Source: Bacillota bacterium (GTDB lineage Bacteria; Bacillota; Clostridia; Oscillospirales; Acutalibacteraceae). Taken from it: a stretch of DNA of 64,000 bases. The translations under genes and the position numbers were made by a program. The stretch covers positions 248,001 through 312,000 of the forward strand of contig JAEWDK010000008.1 of NCBI GenBank assembly GCA_023390175.1, given 5' to 3'. Positions 15,405 to 23,898 of this stretch are shown piece after piece; within the stretch, counting starts at the first letter, position 1; each line of letters opens with the position of its first letter. The notes beneath the pieces are model-generated. The model saw only the letters and a list, made by a program, of their open reading frames with translations. It was not told the DNA's origin and did no database searches.

Positions 15405-16040
15405 ATGAAGCCGAAAAAAGTACTCGTTTGTACCGTTATTGTTCTACTCGTAACCGCGGCATTGCTTTCTGTTTATTTTCTGGCTGATTTTCATTATTTG
15501 CTTTCTCCGGAAAAAAGCGTAGAAAATTACCTGTCATCCTTCGGCGTGAATGTTTATGAGCATCCCGGCAATACCCGCATCCGTGCAGAAAACATTACTG
15601 AAAAAATGCTGGAGTTTATAAAACAGGTACGCGGCAACACAAAGGCAGTTCAGCCGGATGATTATATTAATATCTATTTTAATAAAGACGAAATACCAAA
15701 AATCATTTCCACTTCAAAAAGGGAAGGGTTCCGTGCGCCGGAATCATTTCTTACAGAACAGGAACTCATAGCGGGACATAAAGTCTATCAATTAAAGCTA
15801 TATGGCATTTCCGGGTTTAGCTTAGTCGGAATCTCATCGCCTGCGGACTTCACCGTTTATGCAATTTACCCGGGCAGCGATGCTTCCGCGCCGGATTACG
15901 CTTTCATTAAGGCTGAACGATTGGATGGGCTCGTGGATATCCTGCCCATTAACCTAACGTACGATGAGTTTAAATCCTATTACGAAAAAACATTGGCGGA
16001 AATAGATGCAAAATCTGAAATTGTTGCAAAGGCGCCATAA
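15405..16040 (+). CDS. Membrane-anchored protein of unknown function
   Basis: This 211-residue protein has an N-terminal span (VLVCTVIVLLVTAALLSVYFL, residues 5-25) and an outside domain starting SPEKSVENYLSSFGVNVYEH. The YLSSFG motif near residue 45 is reminiscent of the DUF4830 fold seen in the gene at 42.1 kb, but the rest does not match, so I do not assign a family. It starts at ATG 15405 after GGAGGAAGTGCC. It lies downstream of the sigma/anti-sigma pair and may be part of that regulon. Confidence 0.6.
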   Translation: MKPKKVLVCTVIVLLVTAALLSVYFLADFHYLLSPEKSVENYLSSFGVNVYEHPGNTRIRAENITEKMLEFIKQVRGNTKAVQPDDYINIYFNKDEIPKIISTSKREGFRAPESFLTEQELIAGHKVYQLKLYGISGFSLVGISSPADFTVYAIYPGSDASAPDYAFIKAERLDGLVDILPINLTYDEFKSYYEKTLAEIDAKSEIVAKAP

Positions 16041-16101
16041 GTGTTCCGCTGCAAAATATAAAACAGATTTCGGACAAAAAATGGAAGGAGCAGATATTGT
16101 T

Positions 16102-16326
16102 ATGGATAAAATACTATTTTATATCATCACTTATATCCCCTTTTTCTCATTGATTGCCGCAGTGCTCTGTACTATTATTGCCGCTATTCTGGCTCACCGG
16201 CATAAAGCATACAAAAAATTAAGAACAGCTGCGTTTATCGGTTATGGGATTGTTCTAGTGTATTTTTTGATTTTCTTTATACTCGGCATGATCGGGTTCG
16301 GCCCGGGATTAAGGTCGTGTGGATAA
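16102..16326 (+). CDS. Small two-span membrane protein
   Basis: This 74-residue protein has two hydrophobic segments (ILFYIITYIPFFSLIAAVLC and GYGIVLVYFLIFFILGMIGF) joined by a basic loop (AHRHKAYKKLR). AAGGAG lies 11 bases before the ATG at 16102. It overlaps no other gene and is followed directly by a bidirectional terminator. No family recognised. Confidence 0.5.
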   Translation: MDKILFYIITYIPFFSLIAAVLCTIIAAILAHRHKAYKKLRTAAFIGYGIVLVYFLIFFILGMIGFGPGLRSCG

Positions 16327-16329
16327 AAA

Positions 16330-16365
16330 AACATTGCCATACGAAATGAAACGCATGGCAATGTT
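16330..16365. terminator. Bidirectional terminator between the sigma module and htrA
   Basis: AACATTGCCAT pairs with ATGGCAATGTT, with flanking A-rich and T-rich runs on each side. It sits between convergent genes and can serve both. Confidence 0.85.
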
Positions 16366-16372
16366 CTTATTA

Positions 16373-18130
16373 TTATTTTGTTATTTGCGCTTGTGTTTCG
16401 CCCTTATCCTCAAGCAGCTTGGTCTTTACCTGGCGTGTGGTTCCGTTGCCGCCGCTTGCACTTGGGCTTACTATGGTGAGCGTAATGGTTTCGCCCGCCT
16501 TATGATTGTTGAGCACCGCATAAAGGTCGTCCAGGCTGGTAAGCGCCTGACCGTCGGCCTTGGTGATAATATCGCCCACAACCACATTGGAATTTCTCAG
16601 GTCGCTGTCGGCGCCGATTTCACGGATGATTACACCTGCCGGCAGTCCGGTAAGCTCTGCCTGAGCTGCGGTGATGGAACCGGCGGTAATGCCCAGGCGG
16701 CTGCGCCCGCTCACATAGCCGTGTGCAATCAGCTGATCGATGATTGTCTTTGCCTTGCTGACCGGAATGGCAAAGCCCATTCCTTCATAACCGGTTGCAA
16801 CAATTTTGTTGGAGTTGATACCCACAACCTGGCCGTACATGTTAACAAGCGGGCCGCCGGAATTTCCGGGGTTAATCGCCGCGTCGGTCTGAATATAGGT
16901 CATACCGTTGTCGCTGTGAGTCTCGATGGAACGGTCCAGCGCGGATACGTATCCGCCGGTAAGGGAGCTGGCATAGCTCAGTCCGCCCGGGTTGCCGATG
17001 GCAATCACCTGGTCGCCCACTTCAAGCTGGGCGGCGTTCCCAAACGTTGCCGGGGTTAAGTTTGTTGCGTTAATCTTTAAAACGGCAATATCGGAAGTCT
17101 TGTCATAACCGACCACCGTAGCCGCGTATTGCTTGCTGTTGTGAAGAACCACTTTCACCTGATTTGATCTGGAATAGTTCACAACGTGAGCGTTTGTCAG
17201 AATATATCCGTCGGAGGTTGCAATGATGCCGGTACCCTGACCGACTCCGCTTTGCCCCGTGGCAGTGTCAGAAATTGTTGTTTCCACACCCACAACGCTT
17301 TCCACCACATTCTTGTAAACCTCTTTGGCGCTCAGTGCGCTGCCGCTCGGCGTTGAGTTAATTACAATACCCGTGGAATTGGGGTTCGTTCCGTTACCGG
17401 ACACACCGCCCTGAATCTGCGCCTGGCTGGAAGAGGAGCTGCCCGCGCCGCCGTTATTGCCGTAGCCGCCGTTCCCCTGCTGCGCCTGCGAGGTTGTGTT
17501 GTTCGGCGTGTTTTCCTTTTGGTCAATCGCCGTATAAACGCCGTAAACGCAGAAGCCCAGAACGGAGCCGGCGACAAGGATTCCCAAAATCCACAGGAAC
17601 ACCCTCAGGCCGGTATTCTTTCTCTTCGGCTGTTTGGGCTGCTGCCCGTTTTGCTGCTGATACTGACCGCCGTACTGCTGGTAAGTCCAGTATTGCTGGC
17701 CCTGAGAATTGTATTGGCCCTGCTGCTGGTACGGGGTTTGGCCGTTCTGGCCGTACGTTCCGTAAGGATTGTTGTAATTACCGTACGGATTATTGTATTG
17801 CCCATACGGGTTGTTGTATTGCCCGTAGGGCGAATAAGGATTTTGAGAGTTCTGGTACTGCCCCGGCTGCTGATGCGGATTGGCTGCCGGCTGTTCTGCG
17901 GTCGGTTCGTCGGGTGCGGCAGGCTGTTCTTCCGCCGTGGGCTCTTCGTCCTTCGGCTCTTCTGTCTGGCCCGAAGAAACGTCCTGCCAGTTTTGCTCCG
18001 GCTGGGCCGCGGTTTCCTGTTTTGGTTCGGCGGATTCCTCCGTGTGCGCCTCGGCCTGTTCATTTTCCGAGGGTTTTCCCCACGGATCTTTTTCTTCATT
18101 ATGATTGTTGTTATACTCGTTGTCACTCAT
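16373..18130 (-). CDS. htrA: S1C serine protease HtrA/DegP-like, membrane-anchored, with PDZ domain
   Basis: This 585-residue protein has a long low-complexity cytoplasmic N-terminus (about 1-170, first acidic and Glu/Pro-rich, then repeats of the type YNNPYGQ), one membrane span (about 176-200), a Gly/Ser/Asn linker, a trypsin-like domain with catalytic His315 (TNAHVV), Asp347 (TSDIAVLKI) and Ser424 (NPGNSGGPL), and a C-terminal PDZ domain (GVIIREIGADSDLRN). It degrades misfolded exported proteins. Start at ATG 18130 after AAAGGG. It is the last gene of an operon with a response regulator and histidine kinase, as with CssRS and HtrA in Bacillus. The Asn/Tyr/Gly/Gln-rich repeat is longer than in most homologues. 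Confidence 0.93.
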   Translation of the reverse strand: MSDNEYNNNHNEEKDPWGKPSENEQAEAHTEESAEPKQETAAQPEQNWQDVSSGQTEEPKDEEPTAEEQPAAPDEPTAEQPAANPHQQPGQYQNSQNPYSPYGQYNNPYGQYNNPYGNYNNPYGTYGQNGQTPYQQQGQYNSQGQQYWTYQQYGGQYQQQNGQQPKQPKRKNTGLRVFLWILGILVAGSVLGFCVYGVYTAIDQKENTPNNTTSQAQQGNGGYGNNGGAGSSSSSQAQIQGGVSGNGTNPNSTGIVINSTPSGSALSAKEVYKNVVESVVGVETTISDTATGQSGVGQGTGIIATSDGYILTNAHVVNYSRSNQVKVVLHNSKQYAATVVGYDKTSDIAVLKINATNLTPATFGNAAQLEVGDQVIAIGNPGGLSYASSLTGGYVSALDRSIETHSDNGMTYIQTDAAINPGNSGGPLVNMYGQVVGINSNKIVATGYEGMGFAIPVSKAKTIIDQLIAHGYVSGRSRLGITAGSITAAQAELTGLPAGVIIREIGADSDLRNSNVVVGDIITKADGQALTSLDDLYAVLNNHKAGETITLTIVSPSASGGNGTTRQVKTKLLEDKGETQAQITK

Positions 18131-18149
18131 AAACAATTACCCTTTCTGT

Positions 18150-19637
18150 CTATTCTTTGGGCTGTTCCGGCGAATCGTCGGTTAATTTGGGCGGTTCGCC
18201 TTTTTTCGGAAGCCAAAATTCAAACTGGCAGTATTCATTTTGCACACTGCTCACGTTGATTTCGCCGCCGTGCAGCCTGATAATGGTTCTTACGATATAA
18301 AGTCCCAAGCCCATGCCGTTTTTATCCTGGCTTCGGGATTTATCGGTTTTATAAAATCGGTCAAAAATCAGCGGAAGTTCGTCTGGCGCAATCCCAAGCC
18401 CACTGTTTTTAATTGCCACAACGGTTCTTCCCGGCGAATCCGTAATACGGATTTCAATACAGCCGTTTTGATTTGTAAACTTAACCGCGTTTTCAATTAA
18501 ATTATACACAACTTGGTGAATCATATCCGGGTCGCCGTCAACAAATAAGCTTTCCGCATTTTCAAGGCCGCGGACTTCGATTTTTTTGTCATCAATTGCC
18601 TTTTCAAAGGAAATCAGCGCAATTAAAACGGTATTGGTCAAATCGAATCTTGCGGGGCGAAGCCTCAGCTCTCCGCTGTCAATACGGGACAAATCCAGCA
18701 TGGTGCGCACCAATCGGGAAAGACGCTTAATTTCCTGCGACACAATATTCAGGTAATAGCTCTGCTTTTCCGCCGGAATCGTTCCGTCCAGAATTCCGTC
18801 GATAAACCCGGCAATGGTGGTCATCGGCGTTTTCAGCTCATGCGAAACATTTGCGATAAAATTGCGTCGCACACTTTCGCCCGAGGAAAGGGAACTGGCC
18901 ATGTTGTTGAACGCGACCGCAAGCTCCCCGATTTCGTCCTGACTGGTGACCGGAACACGGATGGAAAAGTTACCGTCCCCGAACGTGCGGGCCGCGGCGG
19001 CCATGTCACGCAGCGGTCGCACCAGTTTGTACGAAAACAGCCACACCGCGCAGAACGCAACCATAAACGCAGCAATTGCGGCAAGCACGAACACCCGAAT
19101 AATTTCATACCGGAATGTATTGAACGAATATACGTTATATGAAGTAAAAACAGCCCCAATTGTCGCTTTGCTGCCATTGATGCTTACAACGATCGGCACG
19201 CCGACCGAATAATAAGGCTGGTCGTAAATTCCGCCCATTGTTCCCTGGCTGCTGTACCGCCCGGCGAGCGCCTTCTGCATAATGTCGGCTCCGACTTTTT
19301 TGGCGCCGTTCACCTTGCTGTCGTCCGCATATGCCGCAATAACAACCTGGCCGTTCATGTTGGTAACAAAAATATCGGCGTCGGTATTGTCGGAAAATGC
19401 CGCAATAAAAGTTTGCATTCGCTCCGTTTGTATTGTGTAAACGTTGTTTTCCACGGAGGTCACGCTGTCCGCAGCGATCGCAGCCACGCTTTGGGCATTT
19501 TTTAGCAGCAGATTGCGCTTTTCCGTCTGCCAGTAAGTGGAAACAAACACCAGCATAATGACGCTCAGGATAAAGAAGCTGATTGCGATAATCAGCGACG
19601 TAATCCGCAAATATTTTTTAAACAGCGTTTTTTGCAT
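18150..19637 (-). CDS. Sensor histidine kinase
   Basis: This 495-residue protein has two membrane spans (residues 11-32 and about 178-200) around an extracellular sensor domain, a HAMP linker (YKLVRPLRDMAAAARTFGDG), a HisKA domain with the phosphorylated His in NVSHELKTPMTTIAGF (about 268), and an HATPase domain with NLIENAVKF (N box), GLGIAPDELPLIFDRFYK and MGLGLYIV (G2 box). It pairs with the adjacent response regulator; htrA follows, so it likely senses envelope or secretion stress. Inference from context only. Confidence 0.93.
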   Translation of the reverse strand: MQKTLFKKYLRITSLIIAISFFILSVIMLVFVSTYWQTEKRNLLLKNAQSVAAIAADSVTSVENNVYTIQTERMQTFIAAFSDNTDADIFVTNMNGQVVIAAYADDSKVNGAKKVGADIMQKALAGRYSSQGTMGGIYDQPYYSVGVPIVVSINGSKATIGAVFTSYNVYSFNTFRYEIIRVFVLAAIAAFMVAFCAVWLFSYKLVRPLRDMAAAARTFGDGNFSIRVPVTSQDEIGELAVAFNNMASSLSSGESVRRNFIANVSHELKTPMTTIAGFIDGILDGTIPAEKQSYYLNIVSQEIKRLSRLVRTMLDLSRIDSGELRLRPARFDLTNTVLIALISFEKAIDDKKIEVRGLENAESLFVDGDPDMIHQVVYNLIENAVKFTNQNGCIEIRITDSPGRTVVAIKNSGLGIAPDELPLIFDRFYKTDKSRSQDKNGMGLGLYIVRTIIRLHGGEINVSSVQNEYCQFEFWLPKKGEPPKLTDDSPEQPKE

Positions 19638-19669
19638 TATTTTATCCGCACCTGCATCCTATCTTTTGG

Positions 19670-20359
19670 TTAAAGCTTTGCTTCAAATTTATATCCCACG
19701 CCCCAAACGGTTTTCAGCGCCCATTTGTCGGAAACGCCTTCCAGCTTTTCCCTCAGGCGCTTTACGTGAACGTCCACCGTGCGGCTGTCGCCGTAATAGT
19801 CAAATCCCCAAACCTCGTCAAGCAACTGGTCGCGCGTAAAAACGCGGTTCGGGTTGCTTGCCAGGTGATAAATCAGTTCCATTTCCTTCGGCGGGGTGTC
19901 TATCTGCTGCCCGTTGACGCGCAGCTCATAGTTGGTCAGGTTAATCGAAAGCTTGTCATACTTGACTTCTTTCACCAGTTCATCGTTATTCTTGCCAAAC
20001 CGGCGCAGAACAGCTTTGATTCTCGCCACCACTTCTTTCGCCTCAAACGGCTTCACCACATAATCATCCGCACCAAGCTCAAGTCCGAGCACCTTGTCAA
20101 ATACCTCGCCCTTGGCGGTCAGCATAATAATCGGGCATTGGGATTTTTTGCGGATCTCACGGCACACCTGCCAGCCGTCAAGCTCGGGCAGCATAATGTC
20201 GAGCAAAATCAAGTCGGGATTTTCAGTATCAAAGGCATCGAGCGCTTTGCGTCCGTCATTGGCAATTGCCACCTCAAAGCCCTCTTTTTCAACATACAGT
20301 CTTAGCAGTTCACAAATGTTTTGGTCATCATCCACTACTAAAATCTTTCCTACAGCCAT
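19670..20359 (-). CDS. OmpR/PhoB-family response regulator
   Basis: This 229-residue protein has a receiver domain with the acidic pocket (VVDDDQNI), phosphorylated Asp in LLDIMLPELDGW (about 54), conserved Thr (MLTAKGE) and Lys (YVVKPF), and a C-terminal winged helix ending RTVDVHVKRLREKLEG and TVWGVGYKFE. It is encoded just upstream of the histidine kinase. It probably controls htrA and its own operon. AAGGAGGAAG precedes the ATG. Confidence 0.95.
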   Translation of the reverse strand: MAVGKILVVDDDQNICELLRLYVEKEGFEVAIANDGRKALDAFDTENPDLILLDIMLPELDGWQVCREIRKKSQCPIIMLTAKGEVFDKVLGLELGADDYVVKPFEAKEVVARIKAVLRRFGKNNDELVKEVKYDKLSINLTNYELRVNGQQIDTPPKEMELIYHLASNPNRVFTRDQLLDEVWGFDYYGDSRTVDVHVKRLREKLEGVSDKWALKTVWGVGYKFEAKL

Positions 20360-20403
20360 TTTCTACTTCCTCCTTATACCCAAACAAATTTTCGTCTATT
20401 TTG

Positions 20404-20409
20404 ATTATA
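20404..20409 (-). promoter_or_regulatory. Possible -10 box of the response regulator/HK/htrA operon
   Basis: A TATAAT hexamer on the minus strand about 45 bases upstream of the response regulator start. No good -35 is present at 17 bases (GACTTT), which is compatible with an activator-dependent, possibly self-regulated promoter. Confidence 0.4.
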
Positions 20410-20468
20410 AAATAAACCCACCCAAAAGTCATGAATTTTTTATAAAGGTTTTTGAATATTATATGAAT

Positions 20469-20496
20469 AGTGGGGAGCGCTTACACGCTCCCCACT
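20469..20496 (-). terminator. Hairpin after leuCD
   Basis: AGTGGGGAGCG pairs perfectly with CGCTCCCCACT around a six-base loop, just after the leuD stop. The following sequence on the minus strand is AT-rich but lacks a clean T run, so it may terminate weakly or stabilise the 3' end. Confidence 0.6.
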
Positions 20497-20499
20497 GCT

Positions 20500-20982
20500 C
20501 TATTTCATAATACTGTTTAAAAGGCCGCCCTTTTGAATGATATTCTGAATAAACGGCGGAAACGGCTGCGCCCGGTAGCTTTTCCCGCTGGTTCTGTTCC
20601 GAATGACCCCGGTGTCGAAATCGACCTCCACGTCGTCGCCGTTCTGAATTTCGCCCGCCGCTTCGCCGCACTCCAAAATCGGCAGGCCAATGTTGATGGC
20701 GTTGCGGTAAAAAATGCGGGCGAACGTGCTTGCAATTACGCAGGAAACGCCGCTTGCCTGAATTGCGATCGGCGCGTGCTCCCGGGAAGAACCGCAGCCG
20801 AAATTTTTATCGGCAACAATAATGTCGCCCGGCTTCACATTTTTTACAAAATCCTTGTCGATGTCCTCCATGCAGTGGGCTGCCAGCTCCGCGTGGGAAG
20901 CGGTGTTCAAATATCTTGCGGGAATAATTACGTCCGTATCGACGTTATCACCGTATTTATGAACGAATCCATGTGCATTCAT
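20500..20982 (-). CDS. leuD: 3-isopropylmalate dehydratase small subunit
   Basis: This 160-residue protein contains YGDNVDTDVIIPARYLNT near the start, the substrate-binding loop NFGCGSSREHAPIAI, and ARIFYRNAINIGLPILEC. It is the swivel domain partner of LeuC and completes the active site that interconverts 2- and 3-isopropylmalate in leucine synthesis. It follows leuC by 12 bases. The length fits the LeuCD group of Clostridia and archaea. A related dehydratase of the homoaconitase or dimethylmalate type cannot be excluded because no other leu genes are in the window. Confidence 0.9.
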   Translation of the reverse strand: MNAHGFVHKYGDNVDTDVIIPARYLNTASHAELAAHCMEDIDKDFVKNVKPGDIIVADKNFGCGSSREHAPIAIQASGVSCVIASTFARIFYRNAINIGLPILECGEAAGEIQNGDDVEVDFDTGVIRNRTSGKSYRAQPFPPFIQNIIQKGGLLNSIMK

Positions 20983-20994
20983 TGTTCTTCCTCC

Positions 20995-22257
20995 TTACTT
21001 GATTTCATCCGGGTCGGAAATATAGCCTGTAACGGCGCTTGCCGCCGCAACGGCAGGGCTTGCCAAATATACTTCCGATTCAACATGGCCCATGCGCCCG
21101 ACAAAGTTGCGGTTGGTGGTTGAAACCGCACGCTCCCCCTTGCCCAAAATGCCCATATGGCCGCCAAGGCAGGGGCCGCAGGTCGGGGTACTGAACACAG
21201 CGCCCGCCTCCACGAAAATTTCCGTCAGTCCTTCACGCAGCGCCTGTAAATAGATTGCCTGTGTGCCCGGCAGGATGATACAGCGCACATTTTTTGCCAC
21301 TTTCCTGCCCTTTAAAATCGATGCGGCAATGCGCAGGTCTTCAATACGGCCGTTGGTGCAGGAGCCGATCACGCTCTGGTCAATCTTGATTTTTCCCACC
21401 TCATCAATCGTTTTTGTGTTCTCCGGCAAATGGGGGAACGCAACGGTGGGGCGCAGCTGCGCCAAATCAATTTCGATCACCTCGTCATACACCGCGTCCG
21501 GGTCGGCGGAGTATACATCGGGTTCCCGCTGAAAACGGTCTTTTTCGTAAGCGAGCGTGACTTCGTCCACCGGGAAAATTCCGTTTTTCGCCCCGGCTTC
21601 AATCGCCATGTTGGCAATGCAGAGCCGGTCGTCCATGGAAAGCGATTTTACGCCCTCGCCGGTAAACTCCAGCGAACGGTAAAGCGCGCCGTCCACGCCG
21701 ATGCTGCCGATCAGGTGAAGAATCACGTCCTTGCCGCTGACCCATTTGGCCGGCTTGTTCTTCAGTACAACCTGAATTGCGGAGGGCACCTTAAACCAAG
21801 CCTTGCCGGTAATCATCCCCGCGGCCATGTCCGTGGAACCGACCCCAGTGGAAAACGCACCCAGCGCACCGTAGGTGCAGGTGTGCGAATCCGCCCCGAT
21901 GATGCAGTCGCCCGGGCCGACCAGCCCTTTTTCAGGCAGCAGCGCATGTTCAATGCCCATCTGACCCACATCAAAGAAATTCGTGATCTCATATTTTTCC
22001 GCAAAATTGCGAACCTGGCGGCACTGCTCCGCGGCTTTTATGTCCTTGTTCGGCGTAAAGTGGTCCAGCACCAGCGCAATTTTATCTTTGCTGAATACGG
22101 AGGAAGCTCCGCATTTTTCAAATTCGTTAATCGCAACCGGCGAAGTGATGTCGTTTCCGAGCACCATGTCGAGCTTTGCCTCAATCAGCTGGCCGGCTTC
22201 CACCTTTTGCAAGCCCGCGTGCGCGGCAAGAATCTTCTGCGTCATTGTCATGCCCAT
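20995..22257 (-). CDS. leuC: 3-isopropylmalate dehydratase large subunit
   Basis: This 420-residue protein binds a [4Fe-4S] cluster through Cys residues in VIGSCTNGRIEDL and PTCGPCLGGHMG. The aconitase motifs DHFTPNKD, GPGDCIIGADSHTCTYGA and GRMGHVESEVYLASP are intact. GGGAGGA lies seven bases before the ATG. It forms an operon with leuD and diverges from a Crp/Fnr-type regulator with a palindrome in the shared intergenic region. The short form is typical for Clostridia. Confidence 0.92.
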   Translation of the reverse strand: MGMTMTQKILAAHAGLQKVEAGQLIEAKLDMVLGNDITSPVAINEFEKCGASSVFSKDKIALVLDHFTPNKDIKAAEQCRQVRNFAEKYEITNFFDVGQMGIEHALLPEKGLVGPGDCIIGADSHTCTYGALGAFSTGVGSTDMAAGMITGKAWFKVPSAIQVVLKNKPAKWVSGKDVILHLIGSIGVDGALYRSLEFTGEGVKSLSMDDRLCIANMAIEAGAKNGIFPVDEVTLAYEKDRFQREPDVYSADPDAVYDEVIEIDLAQLRPTVAFPHLPENTKTIDEVGKIKIDQSVIGSCTNGRIEDLRIAASILKGRKVAKNVRCIILPGTQAIYLQALREGLTEIFVEAGAVFSTPTCGPCLGGHMGILGKGERAVSTTNRNFVGRMGHVESEVYLASPAVAAASAVTGYISDPDEIK

Positions 22258-22328
22258 TGGTATATCCTCCCTGTTTCTTCCGAATTTATCCTGCTTGATT
22301 TATTATTGCACGGAACTTGCGCGAAGAA

Positions 22329-22344
22329 TGTATCATATGTTACA
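22329..22344. promoter_or_regulatory. Crp/Fnr-type palindromic operator between leuC and the regulator gene
   Basis: The sequence TGTATCATATGTTACA is an inverted repeat of the form TGTAnCATATGnTACA. It lies 36 bases upstream of the Crp/Fnr-type gene and 72 bases upstream of leuC. The GTA-N8-TAC form matches the class of sites bound by this family, so autoregulation and control of leuCD are plausible. Confidence 0.65.
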
Positions 22345-22379
22345 ATTGAAGCAAATTATACCGTGTAAAAGGAGTTTGT

Positions 22380-23003
22380 ATGAATCCGGTTGAATATGAA
22401 AACACATGGGGCGTGCTGGAAAAGTCCCACACGCCCCATACTTACCCGAAAAATAAAATGATTTACTGGCAGGAAGCGCCCGCCGGTGAATTTTACTACC
22501 TAAAAAGCGGAAGCGTCAAAATCTTCCTCAGTTCCGAAAACGGCATGGAAAAAACGCTTACTGTTTTAAAAAGCGGCAGTATTTTCGGCGAAGCTGCCTT
22601 TTTTGACGGCCTGCCCCGGGTTTCTTCCGCGAAAACGCTTGTGGAATCCGAAATCATCACGGTCACCCGCCAAAGCCTGATGGACTGCTTCCGCCGGGAA
22701 CCGCAGCTCGCCATGAATCTGCTTATGTATCTGTCACAGACCATCCGCATGCTTTCGGCTCAGGTGGACACCATGACCTTTTTACAGGCCGACCGGCGCA
22801 TTGCCCAGCTGCTGCTGAAGCTGGCGGCAAACGGAACCGTAAGCGCCACTCACGACGACCTTGCGGGCCTTGCGGGCGTTTCACGCGTTACTGTCAGCCG
22901 CATTCTGAACCGATTTGCACAAAACGGCTGGATTGTCCCCCGTTACCGTGAAGTGCAAATTTTAAACGAAGCGGGCCTGAAGAAATTTACTGAGCGGACG
23001 TAA
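22380..23003 (+). CDS. Crp/Fnr-family transcriptional regulator
   Basis: This 207-residue protein has an N-terminal cyclic-nucleotide-binding-like barrel (EFYYLKSGSVKIFLSSENG, GSIFGEAAFFDGLPRVSSAKT), a dimer helix (LLMYLSQTIRMLSAQVDTM) and a C-terminal helix-turn-helix with DDLAGLAGVSRVTVSRILNRF. It lacks the N-terminal cysteine cluster of Fnr, so direct oxygen sensing by an Fe-S cluster is unlikely; the effector is unknown. GGAG precedes the ATG. It diverges from leuCD with a matching palindrome between them. Its 3' end overlaps the convergent gene by 17 bases. Confidence 0.9.
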   Translation: MNPVEYENTWGVLEKSHTPHTYPKNKMIYWQEAPAGEFYYLKSGSVKIFLSSENGMEKTLTVLKSGSIFGEAAFFDGLPRVSSAKTLVESEIITVTRQSLMDCFRREPQLAMNLLMYLSQTIRMLSAQVDTMTFLQADRRIAQLLLKLAANGTVSATHDDLAGLAGVSRVTVSRILNRFAQNGWIVPRYREVQILNEAGLKKFTERT

Positions 23004-23709
23004 TCTTATCAAACAGCTTTTTGGAAGCGGCAAAGTACTGTTCCTTGTCCTTCTTGTCCTCCAGCTTTGTTCCTTTAAAAACGCGCATGGACAGGCTTAA
23101 TTTGTCCAAAATGGCGCCATAAGATGAATTCGTGCTCAAACCGGAAAGTTTTTTGCAGTCCTTCAACGCAATCCGCATATGCGCAAAGTCCGAAGCGTTA
23201 TCCTCCGGCGTCGAGCCGTCAAGGTACGCAAACAGCTTCTGCTTTTTCTGCTGATCCTGAAAGGAAGCGTCGTCGGTAAGGAAAATCATGCTCGAACCCT
23301 CGGACAAATCCGCATCCAGCTTCACAACGCCGGCCATCTGCACGTTCGGGTCGCCGACATTGGAGGAATCGCTTGCGATTGCGGTGGGGGTAATCTGCAC
23401 AACCACCTTGCCGTCAGAGTTTAAATCTTCGCCGTACTTGGCCAGCTCTGTTTCCAGCGCATCGACCGCTTCCTGCGGATAGCTGCTTTGCGTAATCAGC
23501 CCGACCTGATAATCCGGGCGGACAGCGGAGGTCATGTCATGAATCAAAAAGACAGCCAAAGCAATCACTGCAGCACCGATTAACACATGCAATTTATAGT
23601 AATACCAAAAATTCTGCCATTTTGCCTTCGGGTTATCCGCCTTTTTCTCCGCACCGGGTTCATTGATTTTTTCCTCGCCCGCGTGGAGGAGATATCGCTC
23701 CCTTGCCAC
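22987..23709 (-). CDS. Membrane-anchored protein of unknown function
   Basis: This 240-residue protein has a cytoplasmic N-terminus, a single span (HVLIGAAVIALAVFLIHDM, residues about 40-60) and a soluble outer part with a YQVGLITQSSYPQEAVDALE segment and VVVQITPTAIA, which resembles a periplasmic-binding-like fold. The start is GTG 23709 after GGGAGTGA. Homologous arrangements are common in Oscillospiraceae but I know of no function. It lies next to the left end of the integrated element. Confidence 0.6.
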   Translation of the reverse strand: MARERYLLHAGEEKINEPGAEKKADNPKAKWQNFWYYYKLHVLIGAAVIALAVFLIHDMTSAVRPDYQVGLITQSSYPQEAVDALETELAKYGEDLNSDGKVVVQITPTAIASDSSNVGDPNVQMAGVVKLDADLSEGSSMIFLTDDASFQDQQKKQKLFAYLDGSTPEDNASDFAHMRIALKDCKKLSGLSTNSSYGAILDKLSLSMRVFKGTKLEDKKDKEQYFAASKKLFDKITSAQ

Positions 23710-23867
23710 TCAAATCACTCCCTAGGTTTCATCGTCGGGAACAACATTCCCGAACAATCACTAATTCTCATTTTTCTTTAAATCCTTATCACTCAAGGCA
23801 ATTTTGCCTTTTTCTTAAACCATCATATCATATTCTGTCAAGAGATTTCATTAAACAGGCGTAATTT

Positions 23868-23896
23868 GGTCGTACAAGCGGTGGTATGTGGTCGTA
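23868..23896. other. Candidate left attachment region
   Basis: GGTCGTA occurs twice (23868-23874 and 23890-23896) with GGTGGTA between (23880-23886), right after the integrase stop. A GGTCGTA-N4-GGTGGTA copy is at 31604-31621. Such repeats next to an integrase gene are typical of core-type binding sites; the exact crossover is not visible. Confidence 0.4.
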
Positions 23897-23898
23897 GC

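Noticed and set aside
15310..15408. A 32-codon ORF (GTG start) overlapping the next gene
   Set aside because: It has no convincing ribosome site or composition signal, and the real start of the next gene has its own GGAGGAAG.
17750..17850. Short direct repeats in the htrA N-terminal part
   Set aside because: They encode YNNPYG-type residues in frame, so they are protein repeats rather than a regulatory or mobile repeat.
16319..18259. Long plus-strand readings opposite htrA
   Set aside because: They are antisense to a clear HtrA gene, have no domain pattern and their Arg/Leu-rich composition reflects the complementary frame.
22258..22379. A leucine T-box or attenuator upstream of leuC
   Set aside because: The region is only about 120 bases, has no T-box sequence and no leader peptide with Leu codons.
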